From positions 101,794 through 165,793 of the forward strand of contig CAKVIC010000003.1 in assembly GCA_934754655.1 (NCBI GenBank): a DNA stretch of 64,000 bases, written 5' to 3'. Position 1 is the first letter of the stretch. Each line of letters begins with the position of its first letter. The DNA is from an uncultured Candidatus Melainabacteria bacterium. GTDB lineage: Bacteria > Cyanobacteriota > Vampirovibrionia > Gastranaerophilales > Gastranaerophilaceae. The notes under the pieces are model-generated. The model was not told where the DNA came from, did not search any database, and saw only the letters and a program-made list of their open reading frames with translations. The position numbers and the translations under genes were made by a program. This document shows, piece by piece, positions 6,543 through 14,941 of this stretch.

Positions 6543-8000
6543 TTACTTAAAATTCCAAAAACCTTTTTGAAAAAGAACTAAGAACGGAATTAATTCTAAA
6601 CGCCCTACATACATATCAATAATAAGAATCACTTTAGATAAATCACTTAAATTTGCATAATTATCTAAAGGGCCTATAATTCGTCCCAATCCAGGGCCGA
6701 TATTACCAATTGCACTCACTGCGCTTGAAATTCCTACAGCTGTATTTTGTTCTAAAATTGCAATAATTAAAGCTGAAATCACAAGAATTAAAATATAAAA
6801 TGATACAAACATTAAAGTTTGATGAAGAATTTCATTCGAAATAGAATATTTATCAATTTTAATATTGAACACCGCTTTTGAATGTAAGATTTTTGCCATT
6901 TCAACTTTCATAATCTTAAAAATCAAAAGCCAACGCATAATTTTTATACCACCACCTGCTGAACTTGCGCAACTTCCAGCGCACATTGCTATAAACAAAA
7001 TTGCTTTAGATGAATAATCCCAACTTGAAAAATCAACGCTACAAAAACCTGAAGTCGAAATAACTGAAACAACTTGAAAAAATGAATTAGATATTGAATT
7101 AACAATATCATAATTAGAATTTACAAATAAAGAAAAAGCCAATAATAACGATAAAATCAAAACAATTAACATATATATACGAAATTCTTCATTTTTAAAT
7201 AAAATAGAAGGATTAAACTTTGAAAAAGCTTGATATTGCAAATTATAATTAGCTCCGGCACAAAACATGAAAAAACAAATTATCCACAAAACAACATTTG
7301 GCACACCAACAAAACTTGTTTGACAAGGGCTAAATCCACCACCGGATACTGTCGACATAGAATCACATAACGCATTAAAAAATGTAAATCCGTTCGCTTT
7401 TAGCAATATAATTTCTAAAACAGTTAAGCCAAAATAAATTTTCCAAAGAGAAGACGCTGTATTTTTAATTCTTGGCGTAAATTTTTCTTCTGTAGGCCCT
7501 GGAGCTTCAGCAAAAAATAATTGACGTCCTGCTATTGCAAACTGAGGCAAAATCGCAATAAACAAGACGATAATTCCCATACCGCCAAGCCATTGTATAA
7601 ATGAACGCCAGAAAAACAATGTTTTAGGATAATCAAAATGCGTAAAAATCGTTGCTCCAGTCGTCGTAATTCCAGAAGTGGCTTCAAAAAGAGCTTCTAA
7701 AGGACTTAAATGAAAAAATAAAAAAGGCACTGCAGAAAAAACTCCGGCTAGAACCCAACTGAAAAACACGACAAAAAGTCCTTCTGTTTTTTTTATATCA
7801 TTAATTGATTTTATTTCTCTTACCGTTCTTTTTGTTTTTAATAAAACCGAAAACAAAAACAAAATCAAAAATGAAACAAAAAACGGAAAAATTGCAGAAT
7901 ATTCTTTATAAAAAATTGCAATAACAATAGGCACAAGCATTACTATGCCTAAATATTTTGTAATTAAAGAAAATGTATATGCTAAATAAGATAACCTCAT
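6543..8000 (-). CDS. trkH: Potassium uptake channel subunit TrkH/KtrB
   Basis: The 485-residue polytopic membrane protein shows the repeated pore signatures of TrkH: TSGITTTGATIF (near 110), STVSGGGFSPC, SVISTSGFCSVDFS and SAIGNIGPGLG, the four imperfect selectivity-filter loops. It is the K+-translocating subunit in the inner membrane. Its ATG overlaps the stop of trkA by 4 bp (ATGA), so the two are translationally coupled and form one uptake system. The length is normal for TrkH. No other K+ genes are seen here. Confidence 0.93.
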   Translation of the reverse strand: MRLSYLAYTFSLITKYLGIVMLVPIVIAIFYKEYSAIFPFFVSFLILFLFSVLLKTKRTVREIKSINDIKKTEGLFVVFFSWVLAGVFSAVPFLFFHLSPLEALFEATSGITTTGATIFTHFDYPKTLFFWRSFIQWLGGMGIIVLFIAILPQFAIAGRQLFFAEAPGPTEEKFTPRIKNTASSLWKIYFGLTVLEIILLKANGFTFFNALCDSMSTVSGGGFSPCQTSFVGVPNVVLWIICFFMFCAGANYNLQYQAFSKFNPSILFKNEEFRIYMLIVLILSLLLAFSLFVNSNYDIVNSISNSFFQVVSVISTSGFCSVDFSSWDYSSKAILFIAMCAGSCASSAGGGIKIMRWLLIFKIMKVEMAKILHSKAVFNIKIDKYSISNEILHQTLMFVSFYILILVISALIIAILEQNTAVGISSAVSAIGNIGPGLGRIIGPLDNYANLSDLSKVILIIDMYVGRLELIPFLVLFQKGFWNFK

Positions 8001-9340
8001 TCTTTTCCTTTAAAATAATCTTTTATTAATTGTGCGTTCTCAGATGTTGTTAGTACTATCAAATTATCACAGCTCATTAACTGTGTTATACCATTTGGAA
8101 TTATAACGCGATTACGACGTCTTACGACACCAATAACAGCTTTAGCCGGAAGTTTTAAATCCATAACTTTTATAGATTCAAATTTTTCAGGCAAAGTAAT
8201 CTCTAAAACCTCACCTTTACCTTGTTCTACAGTTGTCAAAATTCCGACATTATTGCCACACAAAAAGTTTTTAACCTCATTAAGCGCAGCCATTTTAGAA
8301 GAAAGAGCAATATCAACTCCTACTTTTTCAAATAATGACAAATTCAAAATCTTTGACACCCTTGAAATTACGCGTTTTACCCCTAGCTGTTTTGCCATTA
8401 ATGAACATAGCAAATTTTTTTCATCGTTATTCGTTACGCTTACAACGACATCTGAACTTGAAATATCCTCTTCATTTAATAGTTCTAAATCTGTTCCGTC
8501 ACCATTAATTATCAAGGTTTTAGTCAATTGTTCAGCCAAAAGTTCACAACGTTCTGGATTTTTTTCAATAATTTTTACATTCAATTTTAAATTTTCGAGA
8601 TTTTTAGCAAGTTTTAACCCTACATTACCACCGCCAATTATTGTAATATTTTTTACAAATTCTTTCTCATGAAAAAATTTACCAGCCAAAATATCCAAAG
8701 AATTTGATAATCCCATAAAAATAACTTTATCATCTTGCTTCAATTGCGTTTCACCGGTCGGTATAAAAAGAGAACCACCACGCGTTATACCGACAATTAA
8801 AGTATCTTTAGGAAACTCACAATTTTTAACCATTTGATTTACAAGAATTGAATTTTCGGCAATTTTATATTCTAAAAGTCGCGCTCTACCATTTGCGAAG
8901 TTTTCAACATCAAGCGCCTTTGCAACCGTTATGATTTGAAAAATTTCTTGCATTAAAAGCTCTTCCGGCCAAATTATGTAATCAATATAAAAATCACAAT
9001 TGAAATCTGCATCTTTCGTATAACCCAATGTTGTTTTGTAAGCTTCTTTTCTTACAAAACACATAGTGCAAACATTTCCGAATTTTTTTGCCGTTAAACA
9101 CGAAACAATGTTTAATTCATCAGAATCTGTACAAGCAATAAAAATATCTGCGGATTTAATATTTGCTTGCATCAAAACTTCAACATTTGTTGCACTTCCA
9201 TCAATAAAACCGATATCAATTTTATTAAGTGAATCAATTTTGTTTTTTTCACTATCAATAACTGTTATGTCATTTGACGCATACAACTCTGTTGCTATCA
9301 TTGCGCCAAGCTCATTTGCTCCAAAAATAATTATTTTCAT
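7997..9340 (-). CDS. trkA: Trk system potassium uptake regulatory protein TrkA
   Basis: The 447 residues form two tandem RCK units. Each has a Rossmann nucleotide-binding half (MKIIIFGANELGAMIATELY at the start; NITIIGGGNVGLKLAKNLE at about 230) followed by an RCK-C domain. TrkA binds NAD(H)/ATP on the cytoplasmic side and gates TrkH. The first loop is GANELG instead of the usual GxGxxG, a mild deviation. An S24 repressor gene ends 31 bp upstream in the same direction, so transcription from it probably continues into trkA. Confidence 0.93.
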   Translation of the reverse strand: MKIIIFGANELGAMIATELYASNDITVIDSEKNKIDSLNKIDIGFIDGSATNVEVLMQANIKSADIFIACTDSDELNIVSCLTAKKFGNVCTMCFVRKEAYKTTLGYTKDADFNCDFYIDYIIWPEELLMQEIFQIITVAKALDVENFANGRARLLEYKIAENSILVNQMVKNCEFPKDTLIVGITRGGSLFIPTGETQLKQDDKVIFMGLSNSLDILAGKFFHEKEFVKNITIIGGGNVGLKLAKNLENLKLNVKIIEKNPERCELLAEQLTKTLIINGDGTDLELLNEEDISSSDVVVSVTNNDEKNLLCSLMAKQLGVKRVISRVSKILNLSLFEKVGVDIALSSKMAALNEVKNFLCGNNVGILTTVEQGKGEVLEITLPEKFESIKVMDLKLPAKAVIGVVRRRNRVIIPNGITQLMSCDNLIVLTTSENAQLIKDYFKGKE

Positions 9341-9371
9341 AAATCAATTTAACTTCAAATTAGTATTGAAG

Positions 9372-9992
9372 TCAATCCAACAAAATTCTGATTAAACCAA
9401 CTATTTTACCGACCAATTTTAAATTTCCGGCATTTTCTGTGGAAATTGAGCGAATATTGTACTCTTTGTTATCAGACTTAACAATTATTTCATCAATATT
9501 TTTCGACAAACGCTTTACAAAAAATTCGTTGTTATAACAAAAAACATAAATTTTATTATCTTGAATTTGCTCACCATTCCAATGTTCAACTATTAATTTG
9601 TCATGATTTTCAATCGTTGGTGACATGCTATTACCTGAAGCATTAATTATCGAATAATTTTTTGAATGAGAAAAATCTTTTATTAGAATAATAGGCACCG
9701 GAATTTTAATTTTATCTCCGGAAAATACAATATTACCATCGCCACAACTTGCAAAAACATCTTGATAATAATCAATTTCAACAATTTCTGAATTATCGAA
9801 ACCTTCATTTAATAAAGAAACATTATAAGCCTGTTCGACTTTTGCAAGTTCTGAAACTGTAACTTGGCTATTATTTTTAATTCTGTTACTGACTGTTTGA
9901 CGTGTTATTCCAAGAATTTCTGCAAGCATAGATTGATTAATATAACTGCCTGTTTTTCTGGATATTATCGACATTAATTCTTCTAATTTCAA
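9372..9992 (-). CDS. XRE/S24 family self-cleaving transcriptional repressor
   Basis: The 206-residue product has an N-terminal helix-turn-helix (SMLAEILGITRQTVSNRIKN, 21-40) and a C-terminal LexA/CI-type S24 peptidase fold. NASGNSMSP gives catalytic Ser122, FFVKRL gives Lys160, and the likely autocleavage bond is Cys83-Gly84 in FASCGDGN. Such proteins repress until RecA-stimulated self-cleavage. Translation probably starts at TTG 9992, which sits just after AAGGTGAGA. It is divergent from two small genes and lies directly upstream of trkA-trkH. Phage-type repressor or domesticated stress regulator; family certain, target inferred. Confidence 0.88.
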   Translation of the reverse strand: MKLEELMSIISRKTGSYINQSMLAEILGITRQTVSNRIKNNSQVTVSELAKVEQAYNVSLLNEGFDNSEIVEIDYYQDVFASCGDGNIVFSGDKIKIPVPIILIKDFSHSKNYSIINASGNSMSPTIENHDKLIVEHWNGEQIQDNKIYVFCYNNEFFVKRLSKNIDEIIVKSDNKEYNIRSISTENAGNLKLVGKIVGLIRILLD

Positions 9993-10011
9993 AATCTCAC
10001 CTTACAAATAC

Positions 10012-10045
10012 TTGACATCTGTATCATATTATCTTACAATAAGAT
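10012..10045 (+). promoter_or_regulatory. Promoter with palindromic operator facing the S24 repressor
   Basis: TTGACA (10012-10017), 17 bp spacer, TACAAT (10035-10040). The -10 lies inside a perfect palindrome ATCTTA-CAA-TAAGAT (10031-10045). A second inverted repeat TAAGC/GCTTA lies at 10064-10079. The layout fits repression by the neighbouring S24 protein. Confidence 0.65.
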
Positions 10046-10136
10046 TACATTCGTTTACATATTTAAGCATATAAGCTTACGTTTGTCAAATAGTATATGC
10101 TATTTTCGTTTAAATAAGAAATTGGAGTTGGAGGAA

Positions 10137-10364
10137 ATGACTTATCAATATAATCAAACTTGTTCAAAAAAAGTTGCTAAACACTGGACACCAACAGCAA
10201 TTGAATGCTATAGAATCGGCTGTAATTGTTTTAAATGTTATTTATACAAAATATATTTTCAAAATTCAAATACAACATGCAAAATGAAAACTGCAGTCAT
10301 AGAACTCGTCAGAACACAAGGTGTACCACAAAAGGAAAAAGTTGATGAAAAAAAATATTTATAA
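10137..10364 (+). CDS. Small Cys-rich protein, unknown
   Basis: The ATG at 10137 follows GGAGG and gives 75 residues; an upstream in-frame TTG has no such signal. The core KHWTPTAIECYRIGCNCFKC has spacing C-x4-C-x-C-x2-C, with another Cys before KMKTAVIELVRTQGVP. Clustered cysteines suggest a zinc or Fe-S knuckle. I do not recognise a named family. It is the first gene of a two-gene unit divergent from the S24 repressor and overlaps the next gene by 20 bp. This layout resembles a phage or mobile-element early region. Confidence 0.7.
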   Translation: MTYQYNQTCSKKVAKHWTPTAIECYRIGCNCFKCYLYKIYFQNSNTTCKMKTAVIELVRTQGVPQKEKVDEKKYL

Positions 10365-10632
10365 AATAAATGGTAAAAAAGGCGGTCGACCTAAAAGTAA
10401 TGCTAAAAATCATATTAAAATCCCTAATATTAATTTAGTAATTTTAACCTCGACTCAATATGATACATTGTGTCAAAAATACGGCGATGAATTACTGAAA
10501 AAAGCTATAAGCATCTTGGAGAATTGGCTATCACACAAAACAAAAATTTCAGAAAAATATATTGGCAAAAATAATTATGCACATTTTCGCTCTGATGGTT
10601 GGGTAATTAATACTGCAAAATCTTTAAACTAA
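10345..10632 (+). CDS. Small basic protein resembling phage-type DNA-binding/replication accessory proteins
   Basis: The ATG at 10345, preceded by AAAGGA, gives 95 residues and overlaps the upstream gene. The N-terminus KINGKKGGRPKSN is an AT-hook-like basic segment. It is followed by LTSTQYDTLCQKYGDELLKKAISILENWLSH and a C-terminal SDGWVINTAKSLN. That order (LT.eqy..L...yG......I..l..w) is one I associate with small phage or plasmid proteins near replication genes, but this is a weak resemblance. It is under the putative S24-controlled promoter. Confidence 0.65.
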   Translation: MKKNIYKINGKKGGRPKSNAKNHIKIPNINLVILTSTQYDTLCQKYGDELLKKAISILENWLSHKTKISEKYIGKNNYAHFRSDGWVINTAKSLN

Positions 10633-10683
10633 AAAAATGCGAAAAAATATTTTTTTTCAATTATTAAAACCCAAAAACGATTA

Positions 10684-11328
10684 TTACAATTTTATTTTTA
10701 ATTTTTCATTAGCATAATTTTTCATAATACTTGGCATTTCTGATTTATGAACTAATAAAAATTCTTTCAAAACTTTTTTATCTTTTTTACCAACCTCACG
10801 CAACATCCAGCCTGTAGCTTTATGTATCAAATGGTGTGGATGTTGCATTGTTTTTTGCGCAAATTCTAAAATTAATTGATAATCTCCACGTTTTATATAA
10901 TAAATTGTTGACACAATTGCCACTCTTGTTGCCCAAAGGTAATCAGATTCACATAATTCTCTTAATTTATTAGGCGAAACATTCGGAGCGACAATATGTG
11001 GTGCAGTATAATCAATCAAATCCCAATTATTTATATAATCCAAATTATCTAAATAAATCTTACACATCATTTCTGGAAATTGTTTAACTTTTTTCAGCAT
11101 AATGAACAAGGCTAGCATTCTTGCTTCATGATACTTGCTATGAAGCAAATTTATTAAATCCTCTATTTCAATATTTTTATAAACAGAAGCTAGTTTTCTT
11201 AAAATTGGCACTCTAATTCCCAGTACAATTTCATCAGTATTATTTGCCAAATTTATATAAGGCTTAAGCCAATTAGCAAACTTTTCGTCAGATTTTGATT
11301 CTAGAATTTGTAAAATTTCTTTATCCAT
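10684..11328 (-). CDS. DNA alkylation repair glycosylase, AlkD family
   Basis: The 214-residue all-helical HEAT-like protein carries the AlkD active-site pattern: NNWDLID gives Trp102 and Asp106 with the same spacing as the catalytic Trp/Asp of Bacillus AlkD, and ATGWMLREVGKKD supplies the second Trp (174). AlkD enzymes remove positively charged bulky or methylated N3/N7 purines without base flipping. The start overlaps the end of rsmG by 8 bp, so it is the last gene of the ATPase-rsmG-alkD operon. Confidence 0.9.
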   Translation of the reverse strand: MDKEILQILESKSDEKFANWLKPYINLANNTDEIVLGIRVPILRKLASVYKNIEIEDLINLLHSKYHEARMLALFIMLKKVKQFPEMMCKIYLDNLDYINNWDLIDYTAPHIVAPNVSPNKLRELCESDYLWATRVAIVSTIYYIKRGDYQLILEFAQKTMQHPHHLIHKATGWMLREVGKKDKKVLKEFLLVHKSEMPSIMKNYANEKLKIKL

Positions 11329-11932
11329 GTTTTTTTATAATTACCAAATTACGTTCATAAACTTCTTCCAAAGGCAAAGTATATTCAATAATATCAATTA
11401 TTTCAGCCTTATGACGTTTAAGAATCTTCTTAGCATTTTCAATTTCTTCTAATGCTTTTTTCGATTTATAAGCCACAAAATATCCACCATTTTTTAACTT
11501 CGGCAAAGCATATTCAGTGATTTTTGCCAAATCAGCAACGGCTCTTGAAGTTACAATATCAAATTGATAAGTATTAAGATTTTCAACTCTTTCTCTTATC
11601 AAAGTTAAGTTTGTCAAATTAAGCGCATTTTTTATGTTTTCAACTGACTTGATTTTTTTCAAAATACTATCAACACCAAGAATCTTAAGTTCAGGATGCT
11701 CAATTGCAATCGGGACACAAGGAAATCCACCGCCACAACCGATATCTAAAAGTTCTGCTTGTTTTATATTATATTTTTTTAAAAATAAATTTATGCTAAG
11801 CGAATCATAAATATGTTTTTCGTACAAAAATTTTTCATCATTTTTAGAAATCAAATTGTGTTTTGAATTTTCTTCTAAAAAAATTTTCTTATAATCTTCA
11901 AAATCAGATTTTATTTCAAAATTATCATGCAT
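11321..11932 (-). CDS. rsmG: 16S rRNA (guanine-N7)-methyltransferase RsmG
   Basis: The 203-residue product has the RsmG layout: HNLISKNDEKFLYEKHIYDSL near the N-terminus and the SAM-binding motif LLDIGCGGGFPCVPIAI (about 61-77). VTSRAVADLAKITEYALPKLKNGG follows, then a C-terminal RNLVIIKK. It methylates G527 of 16S rRNA (E. coli numbering) in the cytoplasm, and its loss gives low-level streptomycin resistance in other bacteria. It overlaps both neighbours by 8 bp (coupled translation) and lies between a STAND-like ATPase and alkD. Confidence 0.95.
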   Translation of the reverse strand: MHDNFEIKSDFEDYKKIFLEENSKHNLISKNDEKFLYEKHIYDSLSINLFLKKYNIKQAELLDIGCGGGFPCVPIAIEHPELKILGVDSILKKIKSVENIKNALNLTNLTLIRERVENLNTYQFDIVTSRAVADLAKITEYALPKLKNGGYFVAYKSKKALEEIENAKKILKRHKAEIIDIIEYTLPLEEVYERNLVIIKKHG

Positions 11933-14201
11933 ATTTATTTTCGATTTCCTTAAAATCTTCTTCCTTCATTCTAATCTTCATATCAGCAATTCTTCCATCA
12001 ATTTTTGAGATATCCAAGCTTAAACTTTCAGAAAGTTTTCTTGCTTTAAAATATTCAATCAAACATTCTTTTGCGTTTTTAGGTAAATTGTAATAATAAT
12101 CACCTAAATCTATAGCAGCATCAAGCATATAAGCAGGTTCATTCAAAAAATCCGCACTCTTTTTAGCTTCCATTAAAAATTTATATGCTTTTTTAGGATT
12201 AATTTTTAAATAAATCTTTGCCAAATGTTTTGCATTGTAATAAATTCCATCAAAATTATTATTGCTGGTTTCAATGTTATAAGCTTTTTGAAAACAAGCT
12301 ATTGCATCATCATAACTATAGTTTTCATAATAACAAGAGGCTAAATTAGAATATGCTAAAGCCAAATAAGGATTATGTTTTGTAATTGATGTACATTTAT
12401 TATAATAATCAAATGCTGAATTCATATCACCTTTATCATCACATGCCAGCGCATATTTAAAATACAATTCTGCCAATATTGTTGAATTAACTTCGCTATT
12501 AAGAGATTCCAAAGCTTTTTTATAATAATTATAAGCATTTTCTGCATCATTAATATCAGAATAAATATTCCCTAAAAGAGTACAAGCATTAACTAACAAC
12601 TCTTGCGGGGTTTCAACAGAATAGATAACTTTTTTTATTGTCTCAATAGCCCTTTCGTGCTTGTACATTTTGTAATATAAATCTGTCATATCATAATATA
12701 AGTAACATAAATTAATACTTTCATTATGCTGTTTATAGTATGTTTCAACCAATTCATAATAATGTTCAGCATTTTTATACTCAGCAATTTCTTTATAAAT
12801 TTTAGCCAAATTTAATCGAATTTCAACAACTGATTGCAATGTGATATTATTTGTATCTAAAATTTTCAAAAAAGCTTCAATCGCATCTGTATATTTTTTT
12901 TCTATAAATAAACTTTTTGCATGCGACATTTCTTTTTGCAAAGAATCTTCAACACTTGATTGTACGTCATTTTTTTGTTGTGCCACTTTAATACTGGTAT
13001 TACTATGCTCTGATTCTTTAGTAGCAACTTCTTTCTCAATATTTGGTTCTTCATTTTTATTTTCAAGAGCATCAATACAAGAATGATGATAATCAATCTC
13101 TGCACGCAAAGCTTGACGAGAAAGCATTATTGAGCGACTTTTAATAGGTTCTTTCAAACATTTTTCATAAATTCCTATGATATATTTGTGCAATTTAATT
13201 TCAACTTTTTTAGGAATAGAAATATCAATATCTTGCAAAAAATAATCTTGCACATAAAGAGTTTCATTCGTTTGAAAAATCATAAGATTATTAATCAAAT
13301 AATTAACCGAAGTTTCATCATAAATTTCTAATTCAGCAAGAGCATTCAAGCTTATTCCGTGACGAATTGTTCTTAAAAACCAGAAAAAATTCCGAATAGC
13401 AGTTGGTATTATATTTATATAAGTTACGCTCAAAAAAGAATCGTAACTCATGCCGGATTGAAGATATTTTTGAAGAAAATCATTTAAACTTATATTCATA
13501 GCTTTAACTATTTTTAACGTCAAAATAGTGTAATAATAATATCCTCTTGTGTATTTATAAAAATCCTCTAATGTTGCAGATGAAACATCAATTTCATAAC
13601 TGCTTAAAAACTCTTTAAAAATTTCTTTAGAAAAATTCTTAATTAAAACCTTGGAAATATCTTTTATTTCATCCAAATCATTTAATAACATTCCACGAGT
13701 GCTTATTATAATTTTTACATTTTCTTCTTTTGCCAATTCACATAGAATATTGGCAACAAGCCCAGAATTATCTTTTAAAATATCATCAAAAGAATGCAAA
13801 ATTATTAAAAAAGGCTTTTTTATAGAAGATACTTGTTGCAAAAATTTTATATTTAAAGTTGTAATTTTTGAATTAATATTTATTGCTTTTGATAAAACAT
13901 TTTTATCAATTAATTCTGTAAAACTTAACAATATATCATCACACACCGTTGCTTCTTTACAATAATATTCAAGCTTTATTACGTTTTTGTTTAAAAATTC
14001 TGCAACGTAATTAATCAATTGACGTTTGCCTGAGCCTAAAAAACCATGAACATGAAACAATTTTTCTTTAGAGTTCAAAAATTTTAGCCCTTTTTCAATT
14101 TCACTTTTATTATTTTTTAACAAAAAAGGATTTATTATTTCAGAATTTGGCAACAAAAGATGCTCTAAATCAACACTATTACTCAAAAAATTATAATTCA
14201 T
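11925..14201 (-). CDS. STAND-like P-loop ATPase with C-terminal TPR array
   Basis: In 758 residues there is an N-terminal NTPase: Walker A HGFLGSGKRQL (about 52-62), a Walker B-like FLIILHSFDD (131-140) and sensor IIISTRG (164-170). A winged-helix-like middle region follows, then a low-complexity charged linker (about 385-415). At least eight TPR-like helical repeats run from about 425 to 745 (FIEKKYTDAIEAFLKIL, EYKNAEHYYELVETYY, DAENAYNYYKKAL, SYDDAIACFQKAY). That NTPase-sensor-repeat order is typical of STAND signalling ATPases. The ligand is unknown. No Shine-Dalgarno is seen at the ATG. It is first in an operon with rsmG and alkD. Confidence 0.75.
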   Translation of the reverse strand: MNYNFLSNSVDLEHLLLPNSEIINPFLLKNNKSEIEKGLKFLNSKEKLFHVHGFLGSGKRQLINYVAEFLNKNVIKLEYYCKEATVCDDILLSFTELIDKNVLSKAININSKITTLNIKFLQQVSSIKKPFLIILHSFDDILKDNSGLVANILCELAKEENVKIIISTRGMLLNDLDEIKDISKVLIKNFSKEIFKEFLSSYEIDVSSATLEDFYKYTRGYYYYTILTLKIVKAMNISLNDFLQKYLQSGMSYDSFLSVTYINIIPTAIRNFFWFLRTIRHGISLNALAELEIYDETSVNYLINNLMIFQTNETLYVQDYFLQDIDISIPKKVEIKLHKYIIGIYEKCLKEPIKSRSIMLSRQALRAEIDYHHSCIDALENKNEEPNIEKEVATKESEHSNTSIKVAQQKNDVQSSVEDSLQKEMSHAKSLFIEKKYTDAIEAFLKILDTNNITLQSVVEIRLNLAKIYKEIAEYKNAEHYYELVETYYKQHNESINLCYLYYDMTDLYYKMYKHERAIETIKKVIYSVETPQELLVNACTLLGNIYSDINDAENAYNYYKKALESLNSEVNSTILAELYFKYALACDDKGDMNSAFDYYNKCTSITKHNPYLALAYSNLASCYYENYSYDDAIACFQKAYNIETSNNNFDGIYYNAKHLAKIYLKINPKKAYKFLMEAKKSADFLNEPAYMLDAAIDLGDYYYNLPKNAKECLIEYFKARKLSESLSLDISKIDGRIADMKIRMKEEDFKEIENKYA

Positions 14202-14242
14202 AAAATGATTTTAAATGATATTTATACTTTTTGCAAATCTTT

Positions 14243-14251
14243 TGGTATAAT
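14243..14251 (+). promoter_or_regulatory. Extended -10 promoter of plsY
   Basis: TGGTATAAT (TG, one base, TATAAT). No convincing -35. The start near 14258 leaves a short leader with GGGAG before the ATG at 14274. It lies in the divergent gap with the ATPase gene. Confidence 0.6.
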
Positions 14252-14273
14252 TAGTACAAAAAAGGGAGATTTT

Positions 14274-14885
14274 ATGTTAAATTTAATATTTCAATTATTA
14301 ATCACTATAATAATCGCATACATCATAGGTTCAATTCCTACTGGATATTTAATTGTTAAAGCTAAAACCGGAGAGGATATTAGAAATGTCGGTTCCGGCT
14401 CAACCGGCGCAACAAACGTCAAAAGAGTTTTAGGCAAAAAATGGTTCTTTATCGTAATGCTTTTGGATGCTTTTAAAGGAGCTTTACCAGTAATTTTAGC
14501 AAAAATTTTTATATCAGTTGGAACTACTTATGGCTTAGCTCCTGTGCTAGCCGCTGTTGCTGTAATAATAGGTCATAGCAAATCTTGTTTTCTGCAATTT
14601 AAAGGCGGAAAATCTGTGGCTTCAGGAGTCGGTACAATTTTAGCTTTAAATTGGCAAGTAGGACTTGTTGTTGCCGTAATTTGGGGAACTATAACATATT
14701 TTACAAAATATGTATCAGTTGGTTCAATCATTGCATTACTTATTTCACCAATATTGATGTATACGTTTAAATCTCCAATTGGCTATATTTTTTATTGTGC
14801 AATTGGCGCTATTTATATTGTTTATTTGCATAGAGAAAATATCGTACGTTTAATTAACGGTAATGAAAATAAAGTTCGTAAATAA
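14274..14885 (+). CDS. plsY: Glycerol-3-phosphate acyltransferase PlsY
   Basis: PlsY transfers the acyl group of acyl-phosphate to glycerol-3-phosphate in the inner membrane, the first acylation of phospholipid synthesis. The 203-residue polytopic protein has its three motifs: IGSIPTGYL and NVGSGSTGATNVKR near the N-terminus, GHSKSCFLQFKGGKSVASGVG in the middle, and YLHRENIVRLINGNE at the end. The ATG at 14274 follows GGGAG; the longer frame upstream crosses the promoter and is not used. murA follows 56 bp downstream. Confidence 0.95.
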   Translation: MLNLIFQLLITIIIAYIIGSIPTGYLIVKAKTGEDIRNVGSGSTGATNVKRVLGKKWFFIVMLLDAFKGALPVILAKIFISVGTTYGLAPVLAAVAVIIGHSKSCFLQFKGGKSVASGVGTILALNWQVGLVVAVIWGTITYFTKYVSVGSIIALLISPILMYTFKSPIGYIFYCAIGAIYIVYLHRENIVRLINGNENKVRK

Positions 14886-14890
14886 AAAAC

Positions 14891-14919
14891 TTTACATAAT
14901 TTTATAATGATTGTAAAAT
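14891..14919 (+). promoter_or_regulatory. Possible promoter of murA
   Basis: TTTACA (14891-14896), 17 bp spacer, TAAAAT (14914-14919). Moderate match, located between plsY and murA. Confidence 0.4.
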
Positions 14920-14941
14920 TGTTATATAACTCGGAGGAATT

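Noticed and set aside
9372..10632. Prophage
   Set aside because: Repressor and two small early-like genes only; no integrase, terminase or structural genes, and housekeeping genes on both sides.
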